Notes: generated by a model not told the origin, from the letters alone. Numbered from the stretch's first letter, positions 1-7,591 are shown. The stretch is 41,534 nt of DNA from an uncultured Solobacterium sp. (GCA_900543035.1 UQPV01000021.1:1-41534), one strand, 5' to 3'. Program-made: numbers and translations.

Positions 1-76
1 GGAGATAACGGCCATACAGAAGATAGGCTCCTCCGAGCACTACGATGGCAATTATCATCATAAGTATTCCACTCAT
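1..76 (-). CDS. cstA: Carbon starvation protein CstA family transporter, N-terminal fragment at window edge
   Basis: Twenty-five codons are visible before the window ends. The ATG at 76 follows a purine-rich SD (AGAAAGAGGGA). The peptide is a hydrophobic first membrane helix, opening MSGILMMIIAIVV and running into GGAYLLYGRYL. The helix followed by Y-G-R is how CstA/BtsT proteins begin. Characterised members are inner-membrane transporters of peptides or pyruvate. The gene lies directly downstream of a complete T-box leader (about 178-470) with no other gene between, so its expression is predicted to respond to charging of one tRNA. The family call rests on only 25 residues and is moderate; another multi-pass membrane protein with a similar first helix cannot be excluded. 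Confidence 0.55.
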   Translation of the reverse strand, partial: MSGILMMIIAIVVLGGAYLLYGRYL

Positions 77-177
77 AATAATCCCTCTTTCTTTATATTT
101 TGATTATATATTAATCTCAGGAACACCAATCAGCATTTCTGAAATTATTATCGATCTTGCGTGTATGTTTCCATACA

Positions 178-470
178 ATAAAAAAACGCCTTCGCTATCC
201 TTTCGGATAACAAAGGCGGATTTATCTTCCGTGGTACCACTTTGTATTACTGCATTTATCACTAACTACAGTCTCTCATCACTGTCATTCTCAAACAGTT
301 TCTTCTGTAACGTGAAGATTACGTCCCTGCTTACTTTAGCTCTGATGTTAAATATGTTAAATATTTCAGAGGGATGCTCCCGGGTGATATCACAAAATCC
401 GTTCTGTCGCTTCGCACCACCCAACGACTCTCTGAAATCGCGTTCTCTTTTGTGACGTATCCCTTTCACT
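178..470 (-). promoter_or_regulatory. T-box riboswitch leader with intrinsic terminator
   Basis: On the minus strand the leader shows the T-box hallmarks in order. A 9-bp Stem I base pairs ATTTCAGAG (438-430) with CTCTGAAAT (371-363). An AGAGAG motif follows and then a GGTGCGAAGC apical element (about 420-410). The core AGTGGTACCACGG lies at 229-241. The last part is a terminator, GCCTT...AAGGC with an ATCC/GGAT inner stem and a T run (178-219). The UGGU bulge predicts a tRNA with A73. The specifier loop falls in GGGAGCATCC; GCA (Ala) or AUC (Ile) fit an A73 tRNA, while AGC (Ser) and GGG (Gly) do not. I cannot decide between Ala and Ile. The downstream gene is cstA-like. Confidence 0.85.
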
Positions 471-609
471 GCATTTCTTTTCTTTAACTATATTATGTTT
501 TACACTTTTTTGCGTTAAAGCGCAAGAGACTATTTTAACATAATTAACAATAATACAAAGAACTGTTTGTGCAGTTTTTACAATTCTATTTTTTTGATAT
601 GGAATCTTG
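471..609. other. AT-rich intergenic stretch upstream of the T-box
   Basis: This gap contains no convincing gene. On the minus strand it holds a possible -10 (TAAAAT, near 535) in very AT-rich sequence without a good -35, which is where the T-box transcript would start. A short TTGCG/CGCAA inverted repeat lies near 511-526 but has no clean T run. No obvious terminator for the flavodoxin fragment is seen. Confidence 0.35.
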
Positions 610-1080
610 TTATATTTTATTAAATATCTCTACTGCCTTTTGTGCAAAGCGCTTCCCATAAATATTAAAATACTCTTTATAATTTCCCATTCCATTGAAC
701 TTTTCCATATTATTATTTACTCCGACCGGTCCAAGATGAATCACTGGCTTTCCACAAGCCATACCGCCTGAATAGCAGAGCATTCCCTTTACCATCTCAA
801 TTGTCAAAATAGACTGAATGACCTGAGTTCCGCCACCATGTGTGTACTGCTCTGTTGCAAATGCGCCACCCATTTTCCCCGGAAACTCTAACTCTCCTGC
901 TTTTTCAAACAGCCAATTATGAATCTGCGGTGTCATCTGTGCCATATATGACGGAGAGCCGACTACGATTCCTTTTGCTTCCTTTACAAAATCTTCATCC
1001 ACTTTTTCAATAGAAAATGCTCTGGCGATACATTCCTCGTCCAGAGTGTTCCAATCGTCAAATATTCCGTTTTTACGGCT
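610..1080 (-). pseudogene. Flavodoxin/WrbA-like flavoprotein, 5'-truncated
   Basis: The reading frame from about 1080 to the stop at 610 encodes the C-terminal two thirds of a flavodoxin-fold protein. Visible are the flavin-side motif GIVVGSPSYMAQM, a conserved KMGGAFAT strand, the loop THGGG and a closing amphipathic helix. This matches WrbA-like NAD(P)H:quinone oxidoreductases and related FMN flavodoxins. The N-terminal first strand and phosphate-binding loop that hold FMN phosphate are missing. In their place the frame runs into the end of the TnpW/serine-recombinase element without a ribosome binding site or credible start. The gene is therefore interpreted as broken by the mobile element or a deletion next to it. 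Base composition changes here from AT-rich to GC-richer. Confidence 0.7.
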
Positions 1081-1258
1081 CTTGACCGTCAGACGCAGAA
1101 AAATGCGAATAGTCGGCAAGTATCGCTTTCAGCAGCTTGTCGCGGAATGTTTCTGCGCTTCTGTGATTGAAAAACAACTCCGCAACGATGGTCTGTCCGT
1201 CCCTCTGTGTCGTGATAACACTGTCGGGGGATTGAGGTGTCCCGTTCTGTTCTGCCAT
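1073..1258 (-). CDS. tnpW: Transposon-encoded protein TnpW-like
   Basis: A 61-residue protein beginning MAEQNGTPQSPDSVI, with a core of TIVAELFFN followed by ETFRDKLLKAIL. This pattern matches small proteins annotated as TnpW that accompany large serine recombinases of Tn4451-like elements in Firmicutes. Their role is unknown; an accessory part in excision or integration is only a guess. The ATG is preceded by AAAGGAG. It starts 78 bases downstream of the recombinase stop on the same strand, so the two probably form one transcript. The last dozen residues may be altered by the junction with the flavodoxin remnant, because the stop at 1073 lies right where the composition changes. Confidence 0.6.
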   Translation of the reverse strand: MAEQNGTPQSPDSVITTQRDGQTIVAELFFNHRSAETFRDKLLKAILADYSHFSASDGQEP

Positions 1259-3240
1259 AGGCGGCTCCTTTCTCTGGGTGCAAAAGAGGGATTTCCCGTA
1301 GCCCGGAAAATCCCTCTTGGTTGTCAGTATTCGGTTTTACTGTGCGGGTGCTGCGGCGGCTTCCTGTGCCTTTTTCTTTGCCCGGTATTCCCGTGCTTTC
1401 ATGCGGTCATACTCCCGTCGCTTTTCAAGGTTACGCGCCCGGTACTCCCTTGAATACTGCCGGTGGTAGGCGCGGCTCTTTTCCTTTTGGGCTTCCTCGA
1501 TTTTCTCCCGCATTTGCCGGATTTCCTGCTCCGTTGGCTCTGTAAGCTGTGTCACTTCGTTCTCAAATTTGCCGATATAGTTGAAATATATCCCGATGTG
1601 CTGAATGGCTTGTTTTGCCCTTTTCTTGTCGCGCTCATGCACTTCAATCCGGCTGATAAACTCGTTGAGAATGGCGGGGGTCAGGTCGGTAAAGGCAGCG
1701 TAGCGTTCCGTCAGCTTCAAAAACTTCTGCGCCCGTCCGCCCGCGTTCTCAAAAGCGGATAGCTGCTCTTGCAGCTCGGCAAGCTCCGCTTTCAGCGCAT
1801 AGTATTCTTCTGAATACTTCTGCGACATTTGCTCATAGCGGTCTTGCGGGATCGTGCCGAGGGCGTTGTCCTCATAGAGCTTGTTCAGCACCTTGTCAAT
1901 CTGTTCAAGGCGCGTCGTGATTTGCGGGATACGCTTCTGCTGTTTCTTGGTCTTGTCGGTCTGCTGCATGGCAAGGTTCTTTTTCACTAAGGCTTCAAAT
2001 TCCGCCCAGTTGCTGATAGAATAGTCCTCGATTTTCTTCAGCACTTCCGCGATGGTCTGCATGAGCAAATCCGCGTCAATGATGTGCGGGGAATTGCATT
2101 TGGGGTTTTTGGCTTTTCCCTTGTGGTACTCGCTGCAATAGGCAACATGACGCTTGCCGCCATTCCGATAATCTATGCGAATGTGCATTTTCGCACCGCA
2201 ATCCTTACAGAAAAGCAAGCCCGACAAAGGGTGGATTTCCCCGTCCCCGTTGGGGCGTTTGACGGGCGCATTTTCCAAAATCCGCTGTACGGTTTCAAAG
2301 TCGGTGCGGTCAATAATCGGCTCATGCACATTTTCGGTTATCTGCCATTGGCTCCGGTCTACATAGTGGTTCCGCTTGTCGCGGAAGTGCTTTGTGGTCT
2401 TGAAGTTGACAACATCACCGCAATACTCCTGCCGTGTGAGGATATGGGTCAGGGTGGCTTTGTTCCACTTATAGCGGTTGGCCTCATTGAGCGCCCTGTT
2501 TTTACAGGTTCCCCGCCCGCGCTCTTTCATGTAGAATGTGGGCGTTGGGATTTGCGCCTGCGTGAGATATACGGCAATTTGGTTTCGGTTTTTTCCGTCC
2601 AGAAACAGGCGAAAAATCAAACGAACAACTCCGGCGGCTTCCTCGTCGATAATCCAAAAATCCTTGTTGTCCGGGGATTTGACATAGCCATAGGGGGCTT
2701 CGGTGGCAATCGGCTTTCCACTCATGCCCTTCGTCTTAATGCCGGTCTTTACTTTCTTGCTGATGTCCTTTGCGTACCACTCCGACATGATGTTGATAAA
2801 GGGCGCAAACTCCAATGTGTCGGGCTTCTCGCTGTCTATCCCGTTGTTGACCGCGATAAAGCGCACATTGTTCCGTCTGAATATCTCCATAGCGTTGCCG
2901 ACTTGGAGATAGTCGCGCCCCCAGCGGGTCATGTCTTTCATAATACACACGCCGATTTTACCGTTTTCTACGTCCTCTATCATGCGGGAGTAGGCGGAGC
3001 GGTCGAAAAATCTGCCGCTTTCATCGTCGTCAATGTAGTGCCGGATATTCGTCAATTTTAGCTGTCTGGCGTAGCTTTCCAAAAACTTCTTCTGGTTCTG
3101 TATGGAGTTGCTTTCGCCGCCGTCCCTGTCCTCGTCGCCTACGGAAAGGCGGGAGTAAAGGGCTGTGATTTTGTTGTAATCATTCATGTGCATATCCTCC
3201 TGTGCGTCCATGTAGAGTTCTTTACACTTAAGATTATGCA
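1075..3240 (-). mobile_element. Nested Tn4451-like serine recombinase element interrupting traG
   Basis: This segment carries only the large serine recombinase and TnpW. On its upstream side traG is cut after the codons for GSARW, at a GA-containing sequence near 3245. TnpX-type recombinases are known to use a GA dinucleotide as crossover. On its downstream side it meets the truncated flavodoxin near 1075-1085. The rest of traG does not reappear there, so a deletion must have accompanied or followed the insertion. The exact ends are estimates from where gene homology stops; I could not find convincing terminal inverted repeats by eye. Confidence 0.55.
1337..3187 (-). CDS. Large serine recombinase (TnpX/TndX type)
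   Basis: This 616-residue site-specific recombinase joins and excises mobile DNA through a serine-DNA intermediate. The resolvase domain occupies residues 1-150, with catalytic Ser15 in YSRLS and the motif MKDMTRWGRD. A recombinase domain follows (PYGYV to about residue 300). Then come a zinc ribbon with CxxC in LFCKDCG and further Cys in AYCSEYH and NPKCNSP, a long coiled coil (about 390-490) and a DUF4368-type segment with RIEVHERDK. The tail is rich in Arg, Lys and Ala. The start is the ATG at 3187, eight bases after AGGAGG; in-frame ATGs farther upstream sit on or before that site. The frame is intact, so the enzyme may be active. Confidence 0.9.
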   Translation of the reverse strand: MNDYNKITALYSRLSVGDEDRDGGESNSIQNQKKFLESYARQLKLTNIRHYIDDDESGRFFDRSAYSRMIEDVENGKIGVCIMKDMTRWGRDYLQVGNAMEIFRRNNVRFIAVNNGIDSEKPDTLEFAPFINIMSEWYAKDISKKVKTGIKTKGMSGKPIATEAPYGYVKSPDNKDFWIIDEEAAGVVRLIFRLFLDGKNRNQIAVYLTQAQIPTPTFYMKERGRGTCKNRALNEANRYKWNKATLTHILTRQEYCGDVVNFKTTKHFRDKRNHYVDRSQWQITENVHEPIIDRTDFETVQRILENAPVKRPNGDGEIHPLSGLLFCKDCGAKMHIRIDYRNGGKRHVAYCSEYHKGKAKNPKCNSPHIIDADLLMQTIAEVLKKIEDYSISNWAEFEALVKKNLAMQQTDKTKKQQKRIPQITTRLEQIDKVLNKLYEDNALGTIPQDRYEQMSQKYSEEYYALKAELAELQEQLSAFENAGGRAQKFLKLTERYAAFTDLTPAILNEFISRIEVHERDKKRAKQAIQHIGIYFNYIGKFENEVTQLTEPTEQEIRQMREKIEEAQKEKSRAYHRQYSREYRARNLEKRREYDRMKAREYRAKKKAQEAAAAPAQ

Positions 3241-3542
3241 CTCCATCTGGCCGAACCGTACTCCATGTTGTGGCGGTATTTCTTGGCGTTTTTGCCTTTC
3301 AGGTACACCGCCAGCCGCAGCGCCGCGCCGCAGCAAATCCCCACGGCCAGGTCCAGCGGGTGCAGGCTGGGCCACCAGCTCCCCAGCGCCGCCGGCAGCG
3401 TGGAGAAAAACGAAAGCATCTTGGCCGAAGCGTCCGCGCCGGCGGCAAGACGCCAGGCTTCCCCCAGGTTGGTGGCAAACAGCCCCAGCAGGATATAGGG
3501 CAGGTTCAAAAGGACCAGCTTTTTCACATTCAGCTGCTTCAT
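3234..3542 (-). pseudogene. VirD4/TraG-type coupling protein, truncated after about 100 residues
   Basis: The fragment shows the N-terminal membrane region of a conjugative coupling protein: two hydrophobic stretches (about residues 8-25 and 62-80) and then the conserved KGKNAKKYRHNMEYGSARW. In full-length relatives (about 600 residues) this is followed by the P-loop ATPase domain that feeds DNA-relaxase complexes into the type IV channel. Here the frame passes into the serine recombinase element and stops two codons later, so the ATPase motifs are gone and the product cannot work as a coupling protein. The start overlaps the pcfB stop by four bases, the usual pcfB-traG arrangement. Confidence 0.8.
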
Positions 3543-4039
3543 CGCTCCGGCTCCTTCCTGTGGGCGCGGTCCACCACGGCGCTTTTCACCAGCTCTTTGA
3601 ACTGCGCCAGCTTCTCCAGCACGGACGGACGCTCGCTGCGGTCCGCCTTCTTGACCTTTTTCTGGGTGTATTCAGAAAAAGCAGCGGTCAGCGCGTCGGC
3701 GTCGCGGGCCTTGAAGAAGATCAGGTACTTGGGCGGCGAAGTGCTGCGGTCCTTTTTCACCGCATAGTCCACGCCGTACTTGCGGGCGATCCGCTCGAAG
3801 TCCCGGATGGACGGGTCGTTGATCTCGATGTTGGAAACGCCCTGGTTCTGCCCGATGAGCTGCTTCACCGTCTGTTTGCCCTTGGGGGTGACGGGGGAAT
3901 CCCGGCCGCGCTGCTTTTCCAGCTTTTTCTCCCTGCGGTAGGCCATGTACTTGGATATGGCGGCCTTGAACAACCGCCCGGTGAACTTGGTGCCGCTGAC
4001 TACCAGCGTCAAAGTCCTGTTTTCCACTTCCTCCTGCAT
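3539..4039 (-). CDS. pcfB: PcfB family protein (DUF3801)
   Basis: A 166-residue soluble, strongly basic protein. It has the family hallmarks KGKQTVKQLIGQNQGVSN (about residues 53-70), DFERIARKYGVDYAVKKD and IFFKARDADALTAAF. PcfB of pCF10 is a conjugation accessory factor thought to help load the relaxosome onto the coupling protein. Its place immediately before a traG-like gene, with a four-base overlap, supports the same role. The start at 4039 has a GGGAGGGAT ribosome binding site. The gene is intact, but its partner is truncated and no relaxase is in the window, so conjugative function is presumably lost. Confidence 0.85.
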   Translation of the reverse strand: MQEEVENRTLTLVVSGTKFTGRLFKAAISKYMAYRREKKLEKQRGRDSPVTPKGKQTVKQLIGQNQGVSNIEINDPSIRDFERIARKYGVDYAVKKDRSTSPPKYLIFFKARDADALTAAFSEYTQKKVKKADRSERPSVLEKLAQFKELVKSAVVDRAHRKEPER

Positions 4040-4126
4040 AGGTCATCCCTCCCTTCGTCGGTTATGCAGAAAGCGGTCTTGGGTACTAAGGCGGGACCAC
4101 CAGCCGCCGTAACAGGTGGCGGCCCG

Positions 4127-4894
4127 TCATACCGTCACCAGGATCAGGGACCGAAGCTCCGCAAAGTGCAGCTTGCCCTTGGGCGTCACCAGCGTGTAGG
4201 AGCCGGTGTGGCCGTTGCGGCAAAAATCCTTCACACAGAACAGCCCCTCGTTGCTGCCTTTGGCGTAGGGCAACACACAGCCCGACGGGGTGCGGTAGAC
4301 GTACCGGCGTTCCAGCAGAAAGCGGACGAATCGCCGCTCCGGCACCTCCAGCTCCTTTGCCGTGGTGCGCAGGTTGGTGCTGTGCCGCAGGTCGATGAAC
4401 AGGTCGTAGTAGACGGCCTTGCCTTGCAGTCGGGCGTTATCTTCCCGCAGCGCCGCATTTTTCTCGCGCTCGGCCAGCAGGTCGGAGCAGAGTTTAAGCA
4501 GCGCCTCCGGCGAGGTGGCGACCTCCCACAGCTTTTCCCTGGTGAGGTAGGCCCCATGCTGGCGGATGCTGGGCAGGACTTCATCGAACACCCAGCGTTC
4601 AAACCGTTCTGCCGAGGACAGCTTGCTGTGGACGATAAGGCGGTAGACGTCGCCTTCGGGGATAAAGAGCATCTCCACCATCTGTACGGCGGGTGAGCCA
4701 TCTGCCTTTTTGCCGGTCTGGACCCCTATGGAACGTTTCGTTCCACAGCGGGTGTGGTCGCGGACGGCCTTACGGGGATTGGCATATCCCAAAGCAGCTG
4801 CTACATCCGTTCCACAGAACAGCACCTTGCCGTCCTGCTCAAATGTGCGGATAGCCCCAAACTCCGGGTTCTTAAAAATTTCCATCTGGTTCAT
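4127..4894 (-). CDS. BRO-family phage antirepressor-like protein
   Basis: The 255-residue protein has a BRO-N domain at residues 1-115 (FGAIRTF, GTDVAAALGYANPRKAVRDH, SKLSSAERFERWVFDEVLPSIRQHGAYL). A short helical linker follows, then a C-terminal ANT-like domain (about 150-255) with RTTAKELEVPERRFVRFLLER. Such proteins act in phages and conjugative elements as antirepressors or DNA-binding regulators. The start at 4894 follows AAGGAGG by seven bases, although the open frame extends farther upstream. It lies between the replication initiator and pcfB, in line with the rest of the element. The actual target is unknown. Confidence 0.8.
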   Translation of the reverse strand: MNQMEIFKNPEFGAIRTFEQDGKVLFCGTDVAAALGYANPRKAVRDHTRCGTKRSIGVQTGKKADGSPAVQMVEMLFIPEGDVYRLIVHSKLSSAERFERWVFDEVLPSIRQHGAYLTREKLWEVATSPEALLKLCSDLLAEREKNAALREDNARLQGKAVYYDLFIDLRHSTNLRTTAKELEVPERRFVRFLLERRYVYRTPSGCVLPYAKGSNEGLFCVKDFCRNGHTGSYTLVTPKGKLHFAELRSLILVTV

Positions 4895-4932
4895 ATCGTG
4901 CCTCCTTGGGCGGTGCAGCAGAAAAGCGGCCG

Positions 4933-5811
4933 TTACCAGCCGCCTGCGTGCATATCGTGGTTGACCTGGGCCGTGTAGTGGTTGTTCATGGTGGTGGGTG
5001 CGTTGAACAGCACGGTCAGCAGGTACTGCTTCATGTTGCGGACCTCGGTGGTGTTGTTGTGCAGGCACTCCATGACGAACTCGATGTGGGAGCTGTCCAG
5101 CTTCAAGAACCGGGACCGCACAACCTCATGGGGGAAGTCCGCCCCGGCAATGCGGGTGGTCTTGCGTCTGGCACAGACCGTCTCCACGATCAGCTCCACG
5201 ATCTCGTCCAAATCCTCGCGGTAGGTCGAAAACTCCCGGCACAGGTGGTCGTACTCGATGTTCTCCAACACCAAATCCCGATAACTCTCCATTTCTTCCA
5301 CCGACATCGCATCCCGTCCTTTCCGTTCCGGCGGCCTGGCCGCCGCAAATCCCCGGAAGGGAATGGAATCGGTACTTGATCCCTGAGTATTTGATTTTTG
5401 GGTCTTTGATTTCTCTATATTTAATTCTGCGGGCTTTTCCGTATCCGGGCTATCCAGATACGGGTTTTCCGTATCTGGTGAAGCCGTATCCGGCTGGGGC
5501 GTATCCGGCGCTTTGGGCTGGGGCTGCTCGTAGATAACATACTCGGTGTCGCTGATGCGGCCCTGCCGGTCCCGCATCTGGTGGCGGACGATGTACCCGG
5601 CGCTTTCCAGCTCCCGCAGCGCCCCGCCGATGGCGTCCACGCCCTCCTTGCAGATTTTGGCGAGGCCGCGGGTGGTGTAGTTCCAGTCCTCCGGCAAGGA
5701 CAGCATCATGGAAAGCAGCCCCTTGGATTTCAGTGACAGCGCCTTGTCGCGCAGGTGGTGGTTGCTCATCACGGTATAATCACGGGTCCGTTCAATACGA
5801 AAAACGGCCAT
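4933..5811 (-). CDS. Replication initiator-like protein with winged helix (DUF6017-type C-terminus)
   Basis: The 292-residue protein starts at the ATG at 5811 behind GAGGAGTGATGAA. Residues 1-95 form a helix-turn-helix of the replisome-organiser/RepA type (NHHLRDKALSLKSKGLLSMML, GLAKICKEGVDAIGGALRELESAGYI). Residues 100-145 form a low-complexity linker with five Pro-Asp-Thr triplets. The C-terminal 120 residues (MSVEEMESYRDLVLENIEYDHL to NHYTAQVNHDM) match the conserved tail of ICE and plasmid proteins often labelled DUF6017. The likely role is initiation of element replication, next to parA and parB. I infer initiator function from family and context; origin binding is not shown. Confidence 0.7.
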   Translation of the reverse strand: MAVFRIERTRDYTVMSNHHLRDKALSLKSKGLLSMMLSLPEDWNYTTRGLAKICKEGVDAIGGALRELESAGYIVRHQMRDRQGRISDTEYVIYEQPQPKAPDTPQPDTASPDTENPYLDSPDTEKPAELNIEKSKTQKSNTQGSSTDSIPFRGFAAARPPERKGRDAMSVEEMESYRDLVLENIEYDHLCREFSTYREDLDEIVELIVETVCARRKTTRIAGADFPHEVVRSRFLKLDSSHIEFVMECLHNNTTEVRNMKQYLLTVLFNAPTTMNNHYTAQVNHDMHAGGW

Positions 5812-5870
5812 TTCATCACTCCTCTCGGCATTTATGGCATGAAAAAAGCCGCTGTCAGTTATGACGCAGC

Positions 5871-6374
5871 TCAAACTTCATAGAAAACTCCGGGCATCCC
5901 GTCAAAAGGATGGTCGTTGATGTCCTCAAAGGCATCGGCAATCTCCTCTGGCGGATAGTCCTGCCAGTCCCGGCCCTTGACGATATGGTGTACCGTGCGG
6001 TAGCAGGTAGAAAACCGCTCGTATGCCGAACGGTATTTTGTAGTCACGCCGGACACCTCCACAAACCGTCCATCCTCCAGAAACCACAGTTCCCGGATAC
6101 AGGCGGCATCCACCTGGGTGGAATGACTTTGGACCGTTTTTTGGTAAATACAGCACCCCCGCTGGGGAAACAATTCCGGCCCGTAATAGTCCAGGGCGCA
6201 CGCATGGCTGCCAGAAGTCTGGTAGGCAAGGACGCTTTCCCCACAATAGCGCACACCCTGCGCCACAAGCTCCAGGTCCAATCTGGAAAGCGCCCGTTTC
6301 CGTTCCTTTTTATCAGGGAACAGGTGCAGATACGCTGTGCGAATGGCATCACAGATTTCTTTTTCTCTGAACAT
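5871..6374 (-). CDS. Conserved ICE protein of unknown function
   Basis: A 167-residue soluble protein that I do not recognise by name. It is rich in Cys, Tyr and acidic residues (CGESV, GSHACALDYYGPELFP, RGCCIYQKTV, CIRELWFLEDGRFVEV) and lacks membrane segments or a signal peptide. The start at 6374 lies one base after the stop of the upstream small gene, so the two are translationally coupled. Its position between parB and the replication initiator suggests a role in maintenance of the element, but the sequence shows no catalytic motif. Six cysteines could bind metal; they are not arranged as a standard CxxC zinc finger. Confidence 0.6.
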   Translation of the reverse strand: MFREKEICDAIRTAYLHLFPDKKERKRALSRLDLELVAQGVRYCGESVLAYQTSGSHACALDYYGPELFPQRGCCIYQKTVQSHSTQVDAACIRELWFLEDGRFVEVSGVTTKYRSAYERFSTCYRTVHHIVKGRDWQDYPPEEIADAFEDINDHPFDGMPGVFYEV

Positions 6375-6375
6375 C

Positions 6376-6642
6376 TCATTTCCTCCGTTTTTTCTTTACA
6401 TACAGGACGTGGCCCTCAATCACATGGGCGCACTTTTTGATTTTGATCTCCCGGCGCTGATGGCTGAGTAAGGCAGCCTGATACCCGTCCTCGGTAAGAA
6501 ACAGCCGGGTTTCATCGCCGGGGCTGCCGTAGGTGCAGGGGCGCAGGACGGAAAACTCGATCATCCAGCGGGTATTGTCCCGAAAACGCTCCACAGCCAA
6601 AATGTTATGTCCTTTCAGCTCTCTGGCTGAAATATCCCTCAT
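6376..6642 (-). CDS. Small conserved ICE protein of unknown function
   Basis: An 88-residue protein beginning MRDISARELKGHNILAVERF and ending in a basic run (VKKKRRK). The ATG at 6642 was chosen because AAGGAGAGCCT precedes it; an in-frame ATG eight codons earlier overlaps the parB stop and has no ribosome binding site. The content is mostly beta-strand-like with many charged residues and no membrane segment. It starts 13 bases after parB and ends one base before the next gene, so it belongs to the parA-parB operon. No function can be assigned. Confidence 0.6.
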   Translation of the reverse strand: MRDISARELKGHNILAVERFRDNTRWMIEFSVLRPCTYGSPGDETRLFLTEDGYQAALLSHQRREIKIKKCAHVIEGHVLYVKKKRRK

Positions 6643-6655
6643 AGGCTCTCCTTTC

Positions 6656-7591
6656 TCAGCGTTCATGCTGTTGCTGGCGCTTGCGCTGCCACTGTTCCAG
6701 CAGCTTGATGATGGTCTCCTGCATCCGCTGGGGCGTATAGCTCCGGGGGAAATATTTGCGCAGGGTGTCGCTGGTAAAGGTGATCTTGTCCAAGTCGCTT
6801 TTCTTTTCCTCTCCCATGATGACCCGCATCATGTCGAGGGTCAGGTGGCCCTCCTGGCTGTATTTTTTCAGCCGTTGGGCCTGGGAGAGCGACGGCGTAG
6901 CCTGCTCGCTGTCCATTGCGTCCAACAAATCCACCTGTTCCTCTTTTTTGAGGAAAGACAGCTCATAGGCGGGGTTGAAGGCGATTTTCTTCTCATCCAC
7001 CATGTCCAGCAGTTCGGGGATCAGCTCGGTGAGGCGGATATAACGGAAAATCTGGTTTTTACTCTGGCCAACCTGTTCAGCCAATACCTCACTGGATTTC
7101 TTTCCTGGCAACTTGTTCCCAACTTGGGAACAAGTTAAATCGGCGCGGGCACCTTGATGGTTCATGGCCTCCAGCTTCATCTTATAAGCAAAAGCTCGCT
7201 CGCTGGGGAGCAGGCTTTCCCGCTGCAAATTGCTGTCAACCATGATGATAGTGGCCTGATCGTCATCCAGGTCACGGACAATGACCGGCATGGTATCCTT
7301 GCCAGCCAGTTCGCTGGCCCGGTGACGCCGGTGTCCGGCGACCAGCTCATAGCCGCCGTTCGGGTCCGGGCGGGCGATGGCAGGAACCAGCACGCCGTAC
7401 TGCCGGATGCTGTCGGCGGTCTCCATCATGGCCTCATCGTCCTTGACCTTAAAGGGGTGGTCCTTGAAGGGGTGCAGCTCCGACAAGGGAATTTCCAGAA
7501 CCTTCTCCCGCTGGGCGTCGGCCCGGCTTTCCTCTGTGGAGAACAAGTCATCTACCGAGGCCAGCTCTACTTTTTTCGCGCTGCTTTTCAA
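6656..7591 (-). CDS. parB: ParB/Spo0J family partition protein
   Basis: The 311-residue protein has the ParB N-terminal CTPase fold: IPLSELHPFKDHPFKV (residues 33-48), the C-motif GGYELVAGHRRHRASELAG (about 84-102) and the helix region VDSNLQRESLLPSERAFAYK. A central HTH follows (KSSEVLAEQVGQSKNQIFRYIRL) with a basic C-terminus. ParB binds parS-like sites and works with ParA to segregate or stabilise DNA, here an ICE in its circular form. Its start overlaps the end of parA by 44 bases, indicating coupled translation. Length and motifs are complete. Confidence 0.92.
   Translation of the reverse strand: MKSSAKKVELASVDDLFSTEESRADAQREKVLEIPLSELHPFKDHPFKVKDDEAMMETADSIRQYGVLVPAIARPDPNGGYELVAGHRRHRASELAGKDTMPVIVRDLDDDQATIIMVDSNLQRESLLPSERAFAYKMKLEAMNHQGARADLTCSQVGNKLPGKKSSEVLAEQVGQSKNQIFRYIRLTELIPELLDMVDEKKIAFNPAYELSFLKKEEQVDLLDAMDSEQATPSLSQAQRLKKYSQEGHLTLDMMRVIMGEEKKSDLDKITFTSDTLRKYFPRSYTPQRMQETIIKLLEQWQRKRQQQHER

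Noticed and set aside
45..455. Plus-strand open frame of 136 codons, Ile/Leu/Ser-rich
   Set aside because: It is antisense to the cstA start and the T-box, with AT-driven composition and no SD.
266..469. Open frame of 67 codons on the minus strand
   Set aside because: It lies wholly within the T-box leader and has no ribosome binding site; the sequence is explained by RNA structure.
511..526. Terminator at the TTGCG/CGCAA repeat
   Set aside because: The stem is 5 bp and is followed by A residues on the minus strand, with no U tract.
2084..3061. Long plus-strand frame opposite the serine recombinase
   Set aside because: It is a shadow of the recombinase gene; the minus frame has clear catalytic motifs.
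1075..3240. Terminal inverted repeats of the recombinase element
   Set aside because: No convincing matching ends were found by eye; ends are given only from loss of gene homology.
3188..4696. Plus-strand frame of 502 codons across traG, pcfB and the antirepressor gene
   Set aside because: It is antisense to three recognised genes in GC-rich DNA, which produces long open antisense frames.
5439..5505. CRISPR or minisatellite outside genes
   Set aside because: The repeats are in frame and encode the Pro-Asp-Thr linker of the replication protein.
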